A stretch of DNA of 64,000 nucleotides from Sclerodactyla briareus (taxonomy: Eukaryota > Echinodermata > Holothuroidea > Dendrochirotida > Sclerodactylidae): NCBI GenBank assembly GCA_026419785.1, contig JAODTK010000045.1, positions 1 through 64,000 on the forward strand, written 5' to 3'. Below are positions 1 to 12,420 of this stretch, in pieces (the stretch's first letter is position 1; the number at the start of each line of letters is the position of its first letter). Below the pieces are notes generated by a model. That model was not told where the DNA came from. It made no database searches and saw only the letters and a list, made by a program, of their open reading frames with translations. The position numbers were made by a program, and so were the translations under genes.

Positions 1-3000
1 GTGACGTCATGTGTTTATTGGCAACCATCGGATTCTCCCCTTTCTCTGCTTAATGGCCCAAATTTGAAGGCCAAAACTACACATAGGAACATAGTATCGA
101 AATGGGGTTGGACCTATAGATAGAGTTTTCAATTCTCCAAATTATATAAACCTCTGTTGTATCCAGCCTGCAGTTTGCCCTTTGAAAATTCCTCACTTCT
201 CATGTGTAAATAAGGAACTTTGCCAATCACCATACGACACTATTTGGCAAGCAAATCTGCGTTACCTAACTGACATATTTGTGCACGACTCAATACCCTC
301 AATAGGTATCTCAGGGGGGAAGAAGAATCAATATAATGATATTCCCTGAAAAGTTGCAAGTAGTTCTAGCTAGTCTGAACCTATGAGGGGAAAAGGTTGC
401 ACCAAAACGGTATTGCCCTGTTCCCAGCTTGGCTGAATATATGGAAAAATACTGGGGCATCGATGCTACTCCAAATATCCAGGTATATCAGGAGTATCGA
501 GGTCTTTGAATTTGATTTCAGAGATATTTCCCTGATCTGGATACAGTCTACAGCCAAGTTTGAAGGTCATCAGAAAATACCTTTTTCTAAGCAAATGTCA
601 GGATTGATGAGACAACGAAGCCCAGGAGGAGTTGTTATTAGTTCCCTTACGAGAGGACGCGCTTCGAAATTGTGTTTGAACCAAACTGTGCCCGAGAGGT
701 TTTGGTTATGCATGAATGAAGGACGAGTATCCTGTACTATCAGATCTCGCCATACAAAAAATTATGCCATTTCCATAAAATACCTGTGTCAGAGTGCAAT
801 CTCGACCACGTGTATGAAAACAACAAGCCCGAATCGACGATATTCAAACATGATATTAGGGTGGTTGTGTCTCTCCAACACAGATGCTGACATCAAGCAA
901 CTGTAGATAAGAAGCAAGCACAGCCTTCACATTAGGTGAATCATTGAGATTCATCAGGGAATGTGCCAGATCAATTGCCATGATGATTATTTTTGTAATA
1001 CTCAGAAAGACTAGCATACAGTAATTACAGATCCCATGACGATTATAGACGGATTTTCGATGGGCATATGCTGAAATTAGGATTAATATGTCACAAAACT
1101 GCACCATTCAAGTGTTTTATGTTTTTTTACCCATAGCTTTATTAAATAATAACTGGTGGACATGCTACATTCATCAATGCCAATTTTGGGACAACCAAAA
1201 GAGGTTGAAAACCCCTGCAGCATGACTGAACCAAGCCAAAAACTGGAAGGAGGAACGCATGGGTCAAGTTTGCCTTGGAATGTCAGCCATTCTTTACTCA
1301 CACACACATACTGTCACGGTAGCAAGGGAAGCAGGGATACTCCGGCTACATAGGCATTAGTCATGTAGCACATACACCATTAGAAAGGATATGCACATTA
1401 GAGGGATAGAAAGAAGAACACAGGGAGTTGAGATGAAAAAACAGAACATCCCCACTACCAAATCGAGAGAAAATTGGAATACACATTTTGGAAAATATGT
1501 GAAAAACGTGGTCTTCTAGTTCCAATTGGGACACACCTGTACTATTTCGTCTATGAAATTAGAGTGGGCTCAGTAAAGTAATGTACACCCCTTCAGACAC
1601 AAACAATAATGTGATGGTCAAAAAATATTTCTTAGGCTCATTAAAACCGTCTTGAGTCTACAATAACAGTACTTTGTGAAAGGTATCTGAAAACAATTAT
1701 TTAACCCGCCCAATTGTGCAAATAAAACTGAAATTAGGCACTGTGTACAAACGTACACACCGTGTGATTGAAACGGTGAAATTGCATTTGTGCTCAACAA
1801 ACTGTTACACATCATAACTGAGCAGGGTAGGAAACCATTTTTTTTATCGGGGCTATGTTTAAAAAAAAATTGCACCCCTCAATCCCATCGGGTGCTGGTG
1901 CTACTTTGGGGATGTTTGGGGCTATGCCTAAACCATTGAAAAGTGGTCCAAAATGCATTGCTGAAGCCAGCGATTGTTAGCTAGCAATAACGCACACACT
2001 GTTTGGTTCAACCAATGGCATTGCAAAAACATCTTTCCACATATATTTGTGGGCAGTAGTGGATTTTTCACCACTAAACGATCCATTTTGGCTGCAGGGC
2101 ATGTTATAAATGTCGGAGAGGTCCATACTCGGCACATGGCGCGAAATGGTAAATTTGGGGAGCCAACTTGCAGTTACTGCCTTCGAACGCACGTGCAAAG
2201 AAGAAAGATTGCACCTCCATTTCTCGGCTAGTTCTCCAGTCTTTTCCATTTGTATTCTTGCTGTAGGTTTAGCATTTGTGGACTTTGTAACCACTGCTCC
2301 GATTTTTTTTCCCCCTTTCGCGGGGAGAAAGTGATCAGAACTATCAGCGTAGTACCTCTGAATAGTGTTCAAACGATTATGCCATACCGAATGTTACCGA
2401 GTACCGATTATTTTTTCCATAGATCGGTCCGTACCGATTTTCAAGTCATGCACCATTACACGTTCACATGTCAGTACATTACGTAAGGCAACTTCCATGA
2501 GTTAAATCCCATCAATAGACGTACAGGGGTAGTCATAATTCAGCTTTAGTTTCAACTTTCAGTTCATACTTATCAGCTCCATCATTTTATTGCATGCATA
2601 TGTTTGGTTCCCGGTTGTGAGGGTAACAAAATAATATACGGCAGCTTCGAAATGGATTCGGAAACTCCGATAACTCTTGTGAATATCATGTGAAAGTCGA
2701 TAGCGCGGCCGCTGCACGGAAAGCCTGAAAATACTTTCGTGCATACACGTACACCAAACAACAGTGTGTATGTGTGTACACAAGTGTAGTGCGGCACCTC
2801 AACGTGATCAGCTCTCCACACACCACTTAACGTCTTTGGGGTTTCCCATTGGCCCTGTGATTGCGTCATATATTACCTGTGGTGTTGAAAAGTTGTTTGA
2901 AGGGCCTTAACCCATAAGGCTATGGGTCCTGATAACATTCACCCTTGGGTCCTAATGCTAAGGGAGGCTTGCCACAGATTTGGCCTCCCAGTCCTATGGT

Positions 3001-3600
3001 TAATCATCTGTTTTCAACAATCGTTATCTGACAGCTGTTCAAATGAAGCCGTTTTTCGAACGACCGTAACGTAGTCTACCATGATCAACAGTGAAGACTA
3101 GGCCGCCATGGAATGCCTTCTTGGGCCAAAAAAAAAATAATTGCTTGATCAAGTTTGAAAAATCGGATTCAATCAGAACTTCTGCAATTTATATGTGAAG
3201 TAAAATACCAAGAAAAAACCCATCATTTTCTTTCTGGCTTGCTAAATTGGACTGCTAACACAAAGTGGGCCCCCATGAAGAGTTTGCACGCTTGCCTATA
3301 GTGTGAGGTACAGTAGGTCAGCCTAGGCTCCAGTTACAATAACACTAACAAAGGCCTCCTAACGTTAGGCTACTCACAAGAATCGTTTTTCCGATCAGGC
3401 GCTTAGCCTTAGTATTCAGTCAGTTTAGGGAAAAACTGTACAGTATGATCTTGTAAAGTTCTCGTGGCTTCTGAGTGTGAGCGACAAGATATCACCACAT
3501 CAGCTTTGTATCGTCGATTGATGTTTGTTTCGCTTAGACGTTCAGAAGAAATACCTCAGTTTCTAAATTTAAATTAAAACGAGAGATCCGGGTGGTCAAA
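1..3600. other. No recognisable gene; weak open frames only
   Basis: No exon, domain or repeat is recognised here with confidence. Open frames lie at 397-906 (+, 169 codons), 856-1,107 (-, 83 codons) and 1,977-2,372 (-, 131 codons). The minus frame near 856-1,000 has a protein-like composition (one part reads NLNDSPNVKAVLASYLQLLD) and could be a lone exon, but no clean donor site follows it and the opposite strand is open too. 2,385-2,450 holds a short repeat built on GTACCGA-like words. The call is unannotated DNA. Confidence 0.4.
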
Positions 3601-3835
3601 CTCCAACCTTATTACACTAGCCCATGGCGGTCCTACTAACGACTGCCCGGGACTGCCCGGTGGACAAAAGGACGGCCCGGGACGTGCTAAAGACTGCACG
3701 GTGATGCTTAAAGATGCCCGGAGCTGAAAAAGACTACCCGGGAGCTGCTGAAAAGACTGACAACGGGAGCTGAAAAGATGCCCGGGTGTTGTAAATGACT
3801 GCCACGACGAGTGCATAGACCGTGACGCCCCCTAT
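3600..3835 (+). repeat. 20-bp minisatellite, left arm of an inverted pair
   Basis: About eight degenerate units of roughly 20 bp lie between 3,638 and 3,800, each near GACTGCCCGGGAGCTGAAAA. A reverse-complement relative lies at 7,465-7,665. The outer flank matches as well: 3,605-3,635 resembles the reverse complement of about 7,620-7,655, so the similarity is wider than the short unit. With the inverted layout this could be the arm of a foldback-type element, or two copies of one repeat in opposite orientation. Confidence 0.6.
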
Positions 3836-5136
3836 CTTGGTCGGGGTATACAGGCATAGGAGTGATTGGGAACTCCATGAACCGACCGACTTTTCCTTCA
3901 AGCAAAATCCTCGATTAGGGTAAATTTAAGCGAATTGTAAATCACATTGTTAGTTAGGCTTAAGTGGTTTGTTCGATAAATTTGGAACATGTCAGCTGTA
4001 CACATTGACCAGCTGTTTGTTTCGGCTAGTTCTACATTGTTCAGGACGGGAAATGATTATAATCTGCCAGTATAACTTAAAGAGGCGTAACTGAACCGGG
4101 ACGGGGGGTGGGAGTGGCGAAAGTGGTCATTTAGAACAAATCCTCCGGGATCATTGCATACTCTACAATATGCCCCACAACTTGCGGTAGGCAATCCAAC
4201 TATCTTGCCTGGCCGACGAAATCAGGAGTCACATAACCTTATACGCCACAAAATTCCGTATAGGACTACATGTACATTTCCATGACACTCTTTAGAAAGT
4301 GTTGTCATGAAATTTTCTTAACAATAATTTGCCATCACATTCCACACATGTATTTTAACTCCTAAACAACGTGAGCAAAATGCCACCACTCGGCCTAGTA
4401 CTCGGATGGACCCCTGTCGACAGTGGCGTAGATTGTGTGTTGCTTGGGGGAGGGTGACTCGTACGAATACTATCTAACGAGCGCCACCATTATTTGGGCG
4501 CGTCGTTAGCCTAGCCGAACACTTAATTGCTCCATACAAGACCGAACCTAACAATAAGTTTCCGTCTGAGCCACTGTTTTGTCTTCCCCAAATGACACTT
4601 TGTCTGGATCGGAGGACGCTCCTTAAACACTTCCCGGTTCTTCCCATATCGCGTTTACATTTGACGGTTCTGCCCAAGATAAACATATCCCAACCAAATT
4701 GAATACTCCATACTACGGACCAAGTGTGTGTGTAGAAGTAGAGAAGGGGATCACGGGTGAACATTATACTTTTTCACTCAACACGGACTGACGGACTGGG
4801 TCCAATGTGTGGCAGGACACGCCCCCACCCAATAACCCTCCCACGTCCCTACCATGATCCGCCCCCTTGTTACATCTGAACGATTGTGCTCACCCAACCT
4901 TGATACACATTTGGGACGCATGAGGCACTTTACGAACTCTACCATACACGGCATATAGACAATAAATTTTGCCCAGACATAGTTACAACGAACCAACGAC
5001 TGAGAATCCCGTACAAGCAGCCCAGCACAAACACCAAAACGTTTTAACAAAGTTTTCAAAACAGTTCTAAATATGTTTCGCCAATGTTACTGAAAAACGT
5101 TTTTTGTGAGTAACATGAATGCAGGCCCCTGCGACA

Positions 5137-5172
<36 letters not shown>

Positions 5173-6105
5173 GTGCTGGGGGTGCTGCAGCACCCCAGAT
5201 TTTCTGATGGGGTGCGGAGCACCTACCGATTCAGGTCCATTGTGTCTCAGAACCCCTGTCGATTTTGAGCTTTGAGACTTAAGGCTTGCCAGTGGATAAT
5301 AGTTGCACGCGAAATTTGGTACCGTGTTTTCGATCAGTGGCTGCCGTCAGTGTTATTCAGTTGGACTTGATGTCAACTCCTATTTCTTATTTAGATTGTT
5401 CAATTTTTGTGGAGAAGGCGCCGAATCCCCCCCCCCCAAAAAAAAAAAAAAAAAAAATCGCGCTGGCGCGCGCGGTATCCTATCTTTTCCGTACATGTAT
5501 AATACAGTAGGGCCAACGTGTAAAATAACGTGTAGGATTATGGCAAATATTATTTTTTTCCATACGTGTCATCTTCAAGGTGGTGAACATATAGGTAGGG
5601 CCCGAGGAGAATTGGGTTTAGGACTTATCATGTGGCACCCCCCCCCCCCCCTTAACACTGCACACAGCAAGTTTAGTCTACTCTAATCCTTAGTGTTCAG
5701 ATTGGCTTTGCCACTTGACGTGCTGTTTTTAATAGAGGATGAAAGATATATGTAACGAAAAACAGCAGGGCCAGGGGATCGTGCACATTTGTATGGGGTG
5801 ACGAGATTGGACGTATGAACTATACAGGCGCGGAGCGGGGCGAAACAATTCTGAAGCATGTGAAATTTGGACGAAAATTTTGAGAGGATAATAATCTGAA
5901 AAATTGACCAAATTTTCTGCTGATGGACTCAATTTCTTTCAATCACAGCCCACAAAAAATGCACAAATTTTCCATGACCAGTGATGTTCCAGCAAATGTT
6001 CAATCTGCAGCAGCCTCCAACCAATTGGAAGGGTCCTCGATGGAAATCTCTAAGAACGGCTATGGTAGGAATGGACCCCATGATGAAGAAAAAGAAAGGT
6101 AAGGA
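3836..6105. other. Gene-free DNA with G tract and 18-bp palindrome
   Basis: No coding signal is recognised. 4,423 begins CAGTGGCGTAG, a word common at hAT-type transposon ends, but no partner end was found. 5,139-5,172 is a nearly pure G run interrupted once or twice. 5,179-5,196 is the perfect palindrome GGGGTGCTGCAGCACCCC. 5,428-5,457 is a C run followed by an A run. Open frames crossing these runs (5,286-5,686) are artefacts of homopolymers. Confidence 0.45.
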
Positions 6106-6109
6106 TTAA

Positions 6110-6697
6110 ACATCGATCAGTTTTCGGAAATTTACTGCAATTTCAGTTGAGATACTGCCATAAGTTCGCGGGAAAGGCCGGTTCCTGCAATCTGATGGGG
6201 GAGGGGGGGGGGGGGGGTATGTAAGGACTATTTCTTGTACGGTACGCTCCAAATGATGGGGGCGCGAATTGTATGAATAAACGTAGATCGTTTCCGTCAA
6301 GAATGTTATGGAATATACATTTCAGAAATCAATTGTCAATTGTGGGGATGTTGCTTACTGCCATTAAACATGGGAAGCACCGTTTCATGGCAATCTGGGG
6401 GATTCATACGGCTCAACATTTCTGTGTACCTATACGAGACCACTGATGCTGGCCAAAATTGTAGAAATAAACAATTCAGTTCCTTCTAGAACGTGTCTTG
6501 AAATACAAATGTCTGAACAATTATTTGGCCAATTTTAGAGACGTTGCTTCCATTGCCCTACAGTGCGGGAATGGCCGTTTCTGCAATCTGAGGGGTCTAT
6601 AAAACGAAAATTTCCCTGTACCCCATACGCGTCTACGATGGTGGCGGCTGGCACGGAATGTAAGGAATACACATCGATCAGTTCCTTCAAGAACTTA
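6110..6697 (+). repeat. Tandem repeat of three ~195-bp units
   Basis: Three diverged units are seen (about 6,110-6,325, 6,326-6,510 and 6,511-6,697). Each carries, in order, a GGCCGTTTCTGCAATCTGA-like word (6,177, 6,385 and 6,573), a short G tract or GGGG, a TACGAGAC/TACGCGTC-like word and a CAGTTCCTTCAAGAA-like end. The first core word resembles a stretch inside the hAT-like elements of this window (for example 8,990-9,010 and 32,270-32,290), so the unit may derive from such an element. The array ends exactly where a LINE reading frame begins. Confidence 0.6.
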
Positions 6698-7110
6698 AGA
6701 TTATTTGCCGATGACTGTGTGTTGTACAGAGAGAATTCATAACATAGTGATCACATAACCTCCAAGAGGATCTCAACACGCTAGTAGCTGGCAAAATAAA
6801 TGGCGGATGAGCTTCAATGCTAAAAAGTGTTTCGTTATGCGCCTTACCCATGCTAGAATGCCAAGATTTGTGGCTATAAGCTGCAGGACTTCCTTATGCA
6901 CGGAGACTACAGAGCCACACTCCTACTTGGGTTACCCGGACTAGTAAATTTCCTGGAATGATATGGAAACCAAATCGCGCCACGGCGAATCACACCTCTT
7001 CTGGTATGAGGAATACCATCATTCCACCAAGGGTCGAGTCCCGCCTATAAACCTTGAGTGCGCCCCTAACTTGAAATATTCCTCGAGTGTGTGGAACATA
7101 GCTCCGTTTT
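6698..7110 (+). mobile_element. LINE fragment: 3' half of reverse transcriptase
   Basis: The frame starting at 6,698 reads RLFADDCVLYREI, the catalytic F/Y-A-D-D box of a non-LTR reverse transcriptase. With several frameshifts it continues through an asparagine-lysine-cysteine stretch (FNAKKC-like, near 6,815), YLGVT (near 6,924) and L-x-YSSSVW (7,070-7,094). The spacing and order match the Jockey/CR1-type RT palm-to-thumb region. The upstream RT, the endonuclease and a 3' tail are missing, so this is a dead fragment. Homopolymer errors may exaggerate the breaks. Confidence 0.8.
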
Positions 7111-7464
7111 TCTCTTTTTTCTCGGGTGAAGAGGGGGGGGGGGGCTCTCGTTATTGGTATTTGAACCTATAGTTCAGTCGTATGCTTGCATCGTAACTTT
7201 TTCCCCCACCTGACATTGTGTGCAGTAGAATTCCATCGAGGTGGCTGGCGCCCGGGTCGCTGGGATCGGCCCGCAAGTGCCCCGGGAATAAGGCTATATG
7301 AGAGATCTGGAGGAGTGGGAAAGTAGGCCTAACTTCGTGGCCTAACTGCTAAAATCGAACTTCAAACTACAGTACCATACATCATATCCTCTATTTGTGC
7401 TTTGTTTATACTGGTTACTGCCGTCGCATCAGACTCCGACTCCGGCAACAGCTCAGAGGTACGG

Positions 7465-7665
7465 ACGCCATCGATCGAATCGCGGGCGGCCGGGCAGTCA
7501 TTTTAACTCCCGGGCGGTCTTTAGTACGCCACCGGGCAAGTGAGTCTTTAGCCACGTTCCGGGCAAGTAAGTCTGTTGTCCACCGGGCGAAAGTCCCGGG
7601 CAGTTTTAGAGGGACCCGCCAATGAGCTCTACTATTAGTATTAAAATAAGTTCGTGTTCTCGCGG
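7465..7665 (-). repeat. 20-bp minisatellite, right arm of an inverted pair
   Basis: Read on the minus strand this contains about five units of 20-27 bp near GACTCACTTGCCCGGTGGCG, related to the array at 3,600-3,835. It is less regular than the left arm. Open frames on both strands here (7,395-7,681) come from the repeat and are not genes. Confidence 0.55.
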
Positions 7666-7701
7666 ACATCTGCCCCACCAAAGACCCTCCGACGCTCTAG
7701 G

Positions 7702-7877
7702 CATGGGCGGATCAACAAGTGGGGGGACGGGAGGGGGAAACATGTTCCCCCCCCCCCCCCAAAAAACTTGTTGGACAATGCTCCCCATGACTTAACTTGC
7801 ACACAGTAAAAATTTTGAAAAAATGTGGCCAATCCCCCCCCCCCCCCACTTTTGGAGAGGGTGGGTTGACGCTCATG
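7702..7877. mobile_element. 176-bp MITE of the hAT type
   Basis: The element starts CATGGGCGGATCAAC and ends GGTTGACGCTCATG, so its ends are imperfect inverted repeats. Both ends carry G or C tracts just inside (near 7,722 and 7,837-7,849). It is flanked by a perfect 8-bp direct repeat, GCTCTAGG at 7,694-7,701 and 7,878-7,885, the target-duplication length of the hAT superfamily. No coding capacity. It is the smallest member of the family also seen at 8,122, 21,509, 26,830 and 31,397. Confidence 0.85.
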
Positions 7878-8121
7878 GCTCTAGGGTCTTTGATCTGCAC
7901 CATGGTTTTCGAAAATGATTCAACAAAAAACTAGAAACGTGGGTTGCGCAAAATGTTACCAAATATAGCCTCAGCCCAACACTGCCAAAGCAGATGTTTC
8001 ATGAGGCCGGCGCCAGAATTTGTCCGCACAGTGATGTTCTACATTAATGTTGCTGAAACAGCTCAGAGGAAAAAGCGTTAAAGAAACGTTCTGTTTAAGG
8101 TGATGTGAAAGTATTCCTCTG

Positions 8122-9146
8122 TATGGGCGTCAGACAGGTGGGGGGACTTTGACAGTGGGGGGGATGATCATGATCGTACCCCCACCCCCACTTTCGGACC
8201 GATATAACAAAAAAATAGGCACATGCCCGATTTGAAACGATTCAATTTTGTCTAACCAAACAATAATCGCGCTGGAAATGGGTCTCAAGTCCACTGATTC
8301 CAGGTGCTGACCCCAGGTGAAGATTCTGGACCCTATGGGTCCGAAGTCGAGGAGTACCCATGTTTCATACCGAGTTTTCTCGGATTTTAAATCGAATAGC
8401 CAAACCGCCAAACGGCATGTTTATCAGTCGTTTCGCGCGCGATGGCTTTTTTCTTCCAGACGTTGTCACGTACGTAGGCTAAATATGGCGATGTATACTC
8501 GAATAATTTTGTTCACATCGATAATGTCAGAAGCCTGGGGCAACTGCCCCCCCCCCCCCCTCCCACAATTTTTCTTCTGAGATGAAAAAGTCGGGCGGAA
8601 TTCGTGAAAATTTTAGGGAAGGAATAGGCAAGTGAAAAAATTCCTGAATTATTTGCAGACTTCTCCGATAAAATGCCCGGGAAAACCATGCAATGTTTTT
8701 TTTCGCGCGCTTCGCGCGCGCCGGTAGTATCCAATACTCCATTGGGTACAATTCCTGGCTCTCACAAATTGGAGTTGTCCCGTAACACCTATGGCCTTTG
8801 CCCTTCGATCCCCACAAGACCGTTCGGTAGACCCCCCTGGATCCACGCAAGCAAAAGCAGAGTAGAGGTAATAAAGAAATACCATGGGGATATCGGTCAA
8901 TAATCTTAGTATGCACATGACAACTTTTTTGTCTGTCTTTTACTTTACTCCATCACACATGTAGATGGATGCAATTGAGCCTGGCAAATGCCGTTTCCCT
9001 CGATCGATCTGAGGCTAGGCCCAACTGAAATTTTTCTTGGTCCGCTTCGCGCTAAACCCGATCGGACGCTCCGCTTAGATGGTATTTGCATTCGATTGTC
9101 CCCGCTCCCCCTCCACTTTTCAAACCGGTCCCTGCCGACGCCCCTG
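8122..9146 (+). mobile_element. Non-autonomous hAT-like element, 1.03 kb
   Basis: The left end TATGGGCGTCAGACAGG and the right end GACGCCCCTG are inverted relatives of the MITE ends. The flanks TTCCTCTG and CCTCTTGT suggest one 8-bp target duplication with a one-base slip. Inside, in order: G/C tracts (8,140-8,195); a conserved block with CTAACCAAACAATAATCGCG (8,252); ACCCATGTTTCATAC (8,356); a C tract (8,547-8,561); the hairpin CGCGCG-CTT-CGCGCG (8,704-8,718); and GATCTGAGG and CGCTCCGCTTAGATGG words near the right end. The same order recurs at 26,830 and 31,397, and reversed from 21,509. No transposase frame is present. Confidence 0.8.
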
Positions 9147-9299
9147 CCTCTTGTTTACAAAAGTTTAAGAATCAATAATATGCAGGGAATCACTAAGCAT
9201 AATTGCGTTCTTGTTAACTGGAGGCATCACTGCTCACAACATGGCACATTCCCCTAATAGACTGACTCTCGGAGGCTCGGCCTCGGCCGCGAGGGCACA

Positions 9300-9500
9300 A
9301 CCGGCCTCAGAACTAGCACTCATCACTCTACAAATTTATTTATTACCGTAGTAGAAATAATAGTGGCAAACCCGGAGCCAACTTCGCCTTATCAGCTAGG
9401 GTAACTGGAACCAAAATGCGAATAGGCATAGTCAGTGCTCTAGGAGCCTACAATATATCATCTCTTGGAGAGAGGGGGCATACCATAGTTACTCTGACAA
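9300..9500 (-). mobile_element. Possible LINE 3' end on the minus strand
   Basis: Read on the minus strand the segment ends with GGTAATAAATAAATTTG after a stretch containing GCTGATAAGGCGAAG and CTCCGGGTTTGCC. This resembles the 3' ends of LINE copies at 30,440-30,540 and 61,410-61,640, where a short GC-rich stretch precedes an AATAAAT tail. No RT coding sequence was recognised next to it. The assignment rests on the tail alone. Confidence 0.3.
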
Positions 9501-12160
9501 ACAATATTTACATGGTTCCACAGCTGTGTCGCAATACCTGTTGTACGGAAGGGTGGATAGTACGTAGAAACTGTTAAAATAAATGAACATTCTCGGTGAA
9601 AATAATCTATGAAACGTACAGAGATGCAACAAATAGAGGATGTAGAGTTACAATAGTGACTTTACCACAGATGCGGAAGACTACATTATGCCATAACGTC
9701 TGCTCAACATGCAATTACGCTACTAGGGGTGTTAGTTGTAACGTTGACTAGAGAAGAGGGGCGACAAAGAGACTCGATGTGCGCCCCCAGAGGCGGAACC
9801 ATCACCCGTGCTAGGGAGGGGGAGAGGGTAGGAGAAGATTGATGGCGTAAGTAATGATATCTTGTAGGTCGCTGGCAAGGGCTAGCGCTACTCGGGAATC
9901 TCGGGTGCCATAGACACCTTTTGGCAGATGTTACCCAAATTTTATAATGTGTGGACCAACAGGGCTACAAAATTGAGCAAATGTGCGCTCTTACAGAAAT
10001 AAACGTTGCTTTGCCGAATTATGTGCTTTCGATGGTTTCCAGTGATCGGTATATTAACTTTAAACAGTACCAGAAACAGATAAGTTCAGGGAAATGACTG
10101 ATGATAGCGAGCCTAGGAGCATAACGATCGGAAGGAGACGTTAAATGGTTTGAATCCCATACCAGACCATGAGAAGAAAGCCCCCAAGCAAACCCTCAAG
10201 CCCTGACTTAATACGAATGGAAATACAAAGACCAGTCGAAAGTCTAAGCTAACACGGATGTCAACACAAAGCCTGCATGATGGGTGGGTGAATGATACTA
10301 CACCGGGATAGGCCTATTGGGCAGATTATATGTATGATATGTCTTGGCAGTAATAATTGAAAACAAACAAACATAGAGATCAGTAGAGGATATAGAAGGG
10401 GGCCAGGGATCCGGGACCCCCCCCCCCACACCTTTGTTTCAGAGCCTTTTCGAAGCATCGATGCATGCATTCTACCATAATGTGGATCCCACCAAACATG
10501 GCACTGTCCCGCATGTGATGTATCTGTGCTGAATGGTGCCTTCTATACTGCGGCACTAGTGTTGCTCTCTGTACAAGAAAGCACTTCCCCCTATGGAATT
10601 CTATCCCCAAAATAAAATGTTAATTACACGTTTTAACTTTTAAGACACGTTATTTTGTACGGGTGGGGTGAGGGTAACATTATCATGGGATAAAAGTGTA
10701 TTGGGCATACATTATATATCTGTCGCATTAAAAGCCATCTCCGTTTGAACCTCTGAAAAATTTGGCGCGATTCGCGCGCGTTGCCGGCTCTCGTAAACTT
10801 ATTGTACATCCAATATACTGCAAAGAGTCCACGAGGCATAATGTGAGTACTATACAAACGCATCACATTTGCTAATAGCATTTGTATCTTCATTCACCTC
10901 AAAAGTTACACGTAGGCCTCTTCTACATCTTATAAGACCCATGAATGAATTTCTCCATGGAGTTTTTCTTCATTGTTAAAGGGTTGATACCTTGTAGATA
11001 AACATAGATGGAGCGAAAAAGACAATATATCCCCCGTCGAGAATTCAATTAGACTCGGTTGTATATTGTGAGAAAACCGGCCAAAACAAGTATACCAAAA
11101 CTGAACTGACTAAGCTGATTTGAGTGATGGAAAATTATTTCAAATCCTGTTTTTCACCGACCTATTCATGAACATTCTGTGAGTTCTCGCGCTTTGCGCG
11201 AATGAAGTGTTAGTGTTGCGAGTCCATAGCCGCCTTCACGACCGGGCTCATCAGGAGAAAGTATATACGTCGTATGTCAGTGTATAAATCCATACGCATG
11301 GACCTATACCAGCCTGTGTTTTACATATGCATTGACTCAATAGCCACCAATTTTTTAAATAATTTGGCGGAAGGTGGGATATTCGGAACCAAAGCACCAA
11401 ATCGCATCTAAGGCCAGGTGAACAGGCTAAATTATTTCCAAAATAGAATGAGTTGTAACGTATGCTATATTGCACCAAATCAAATGCATCTGAGGCCACC
11501 TGAAAATGATTTTTCTTTAGAACCCTCCCACAACACTATCAATCTCCACCCCCCATAAAATCACCGAGCTGCAACCCCCGCACCATCCACTAAAAAAATC
11601 CTGGTTTGAATCCTCCTTTCAAAAATCCGGCACAGCCCCAGGGAGCAGGCTGCGCCTTCGTACCCAAGAGGCCTAACTGTAGCCTCTGTGGTGTGGCTGC
11701 AAGGCTATATAGCCATTAGTGAATGCTTATACACTTGTACTTCATATATTTGCACTTGGGGCTATGGAGATGAGGCGGATGGACAACAATGAAAAGCAGT
11801 GAAGACATCGCGTGCGAAGTGCGCAGTTTCCGAGGATTCAACCCTGGAACGGTCATATATTCCAGTATTCAGTCATTGAACCTACGAATATGTCGAATAC
11901 AGTGTAAGCGAAATAGCAGCTTGGTCAAAATTGGGGACGAAATGCACTAGGGTCCCTCTCAACCCAATTATTGAGCTGACCATCCCCCCCCCCCCCCCAT
12001 GATAGCTCTCATGCATGCACCCCATTGGGAGGCCCTCTCCTTCCCATTATGGAGCCGGGTGGGTATGCGCAAAATATACAGACCTCGACGAAGGCCTCGT
12101 GCCACGACTGGTCTATCGCATCCAACCATACTCATAATAGGCAACGTTCGGCCCAAAACT
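9501..12160. other. Gene-free DNA with two GC hairpins
   Basis: No gene is recognised. Two short hairpins stand out: GCGCG-ATT-CGCGC at 10,766-10,778 and the perfect TCGCGC-TTT-GCGCGA at 11,187-11,201. Both resemble hairpins inside the hAT-like elements and may mark eroded copies. 10,395-10,428 carries GATCCGGGACCCC with a C run, a further transposon-end-like fragment. 11,985-11,999 is a C tract. The open frames listed by simple scanning are short and cross these tracts. Confidence 0.4.
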
Positions 12161-12244
12161 AAAGATTTCTGCAGCACTTGGGCCGCCTTGTTAGTCTACA
12201 CACCAACACATTGAGGGAAACTTGAATCCAATAGTTATATTGAA

Positions 12245-12420
12245 AAAAAAATGCAAGTTCTGTTCGAGGGGTGGGTGAGGTTCGGATAAGAAATGAAAGT
12301 GAACATGTTATTACGTCGTGGGGGGAAGGTGTAGTGGAAAAAGTTGGACTGGCCCTTTTTGCTGGAGCCAAGTGTGGACACCCTTCCCTTTTGAAAATCC
12401 TGGATCCGCCCCTCCAGATA
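12245..12420. repeat. Transposon-end fragment with GGATCCGCCCCT word
   Basis: The right edge reads CCTGGATCCGCCCCTCCAG (12,400-12,418), an inverted form of the CAGGGGCGGATCCAGG end common in invertebrate hAT-like elements and seen, in altered form, at both ends of the 30,996-33,632 element. The left edge is not defined. Probably a degraded non-autonomous element. Confidence 0.35.

Noticed and set aside
397..906. 169-codon plus-strand frame near the window start
   Set aside because: No domain, starts in unremarkable sequence, and other frames of the same stretch are equally open. Kept only as a weak open frame.
5286..5686. Two overlapping plus frames of 74 and 127 codons
   Set aside because: They run through C and A homopolymers (PPPKKKKKK) and have no domain.
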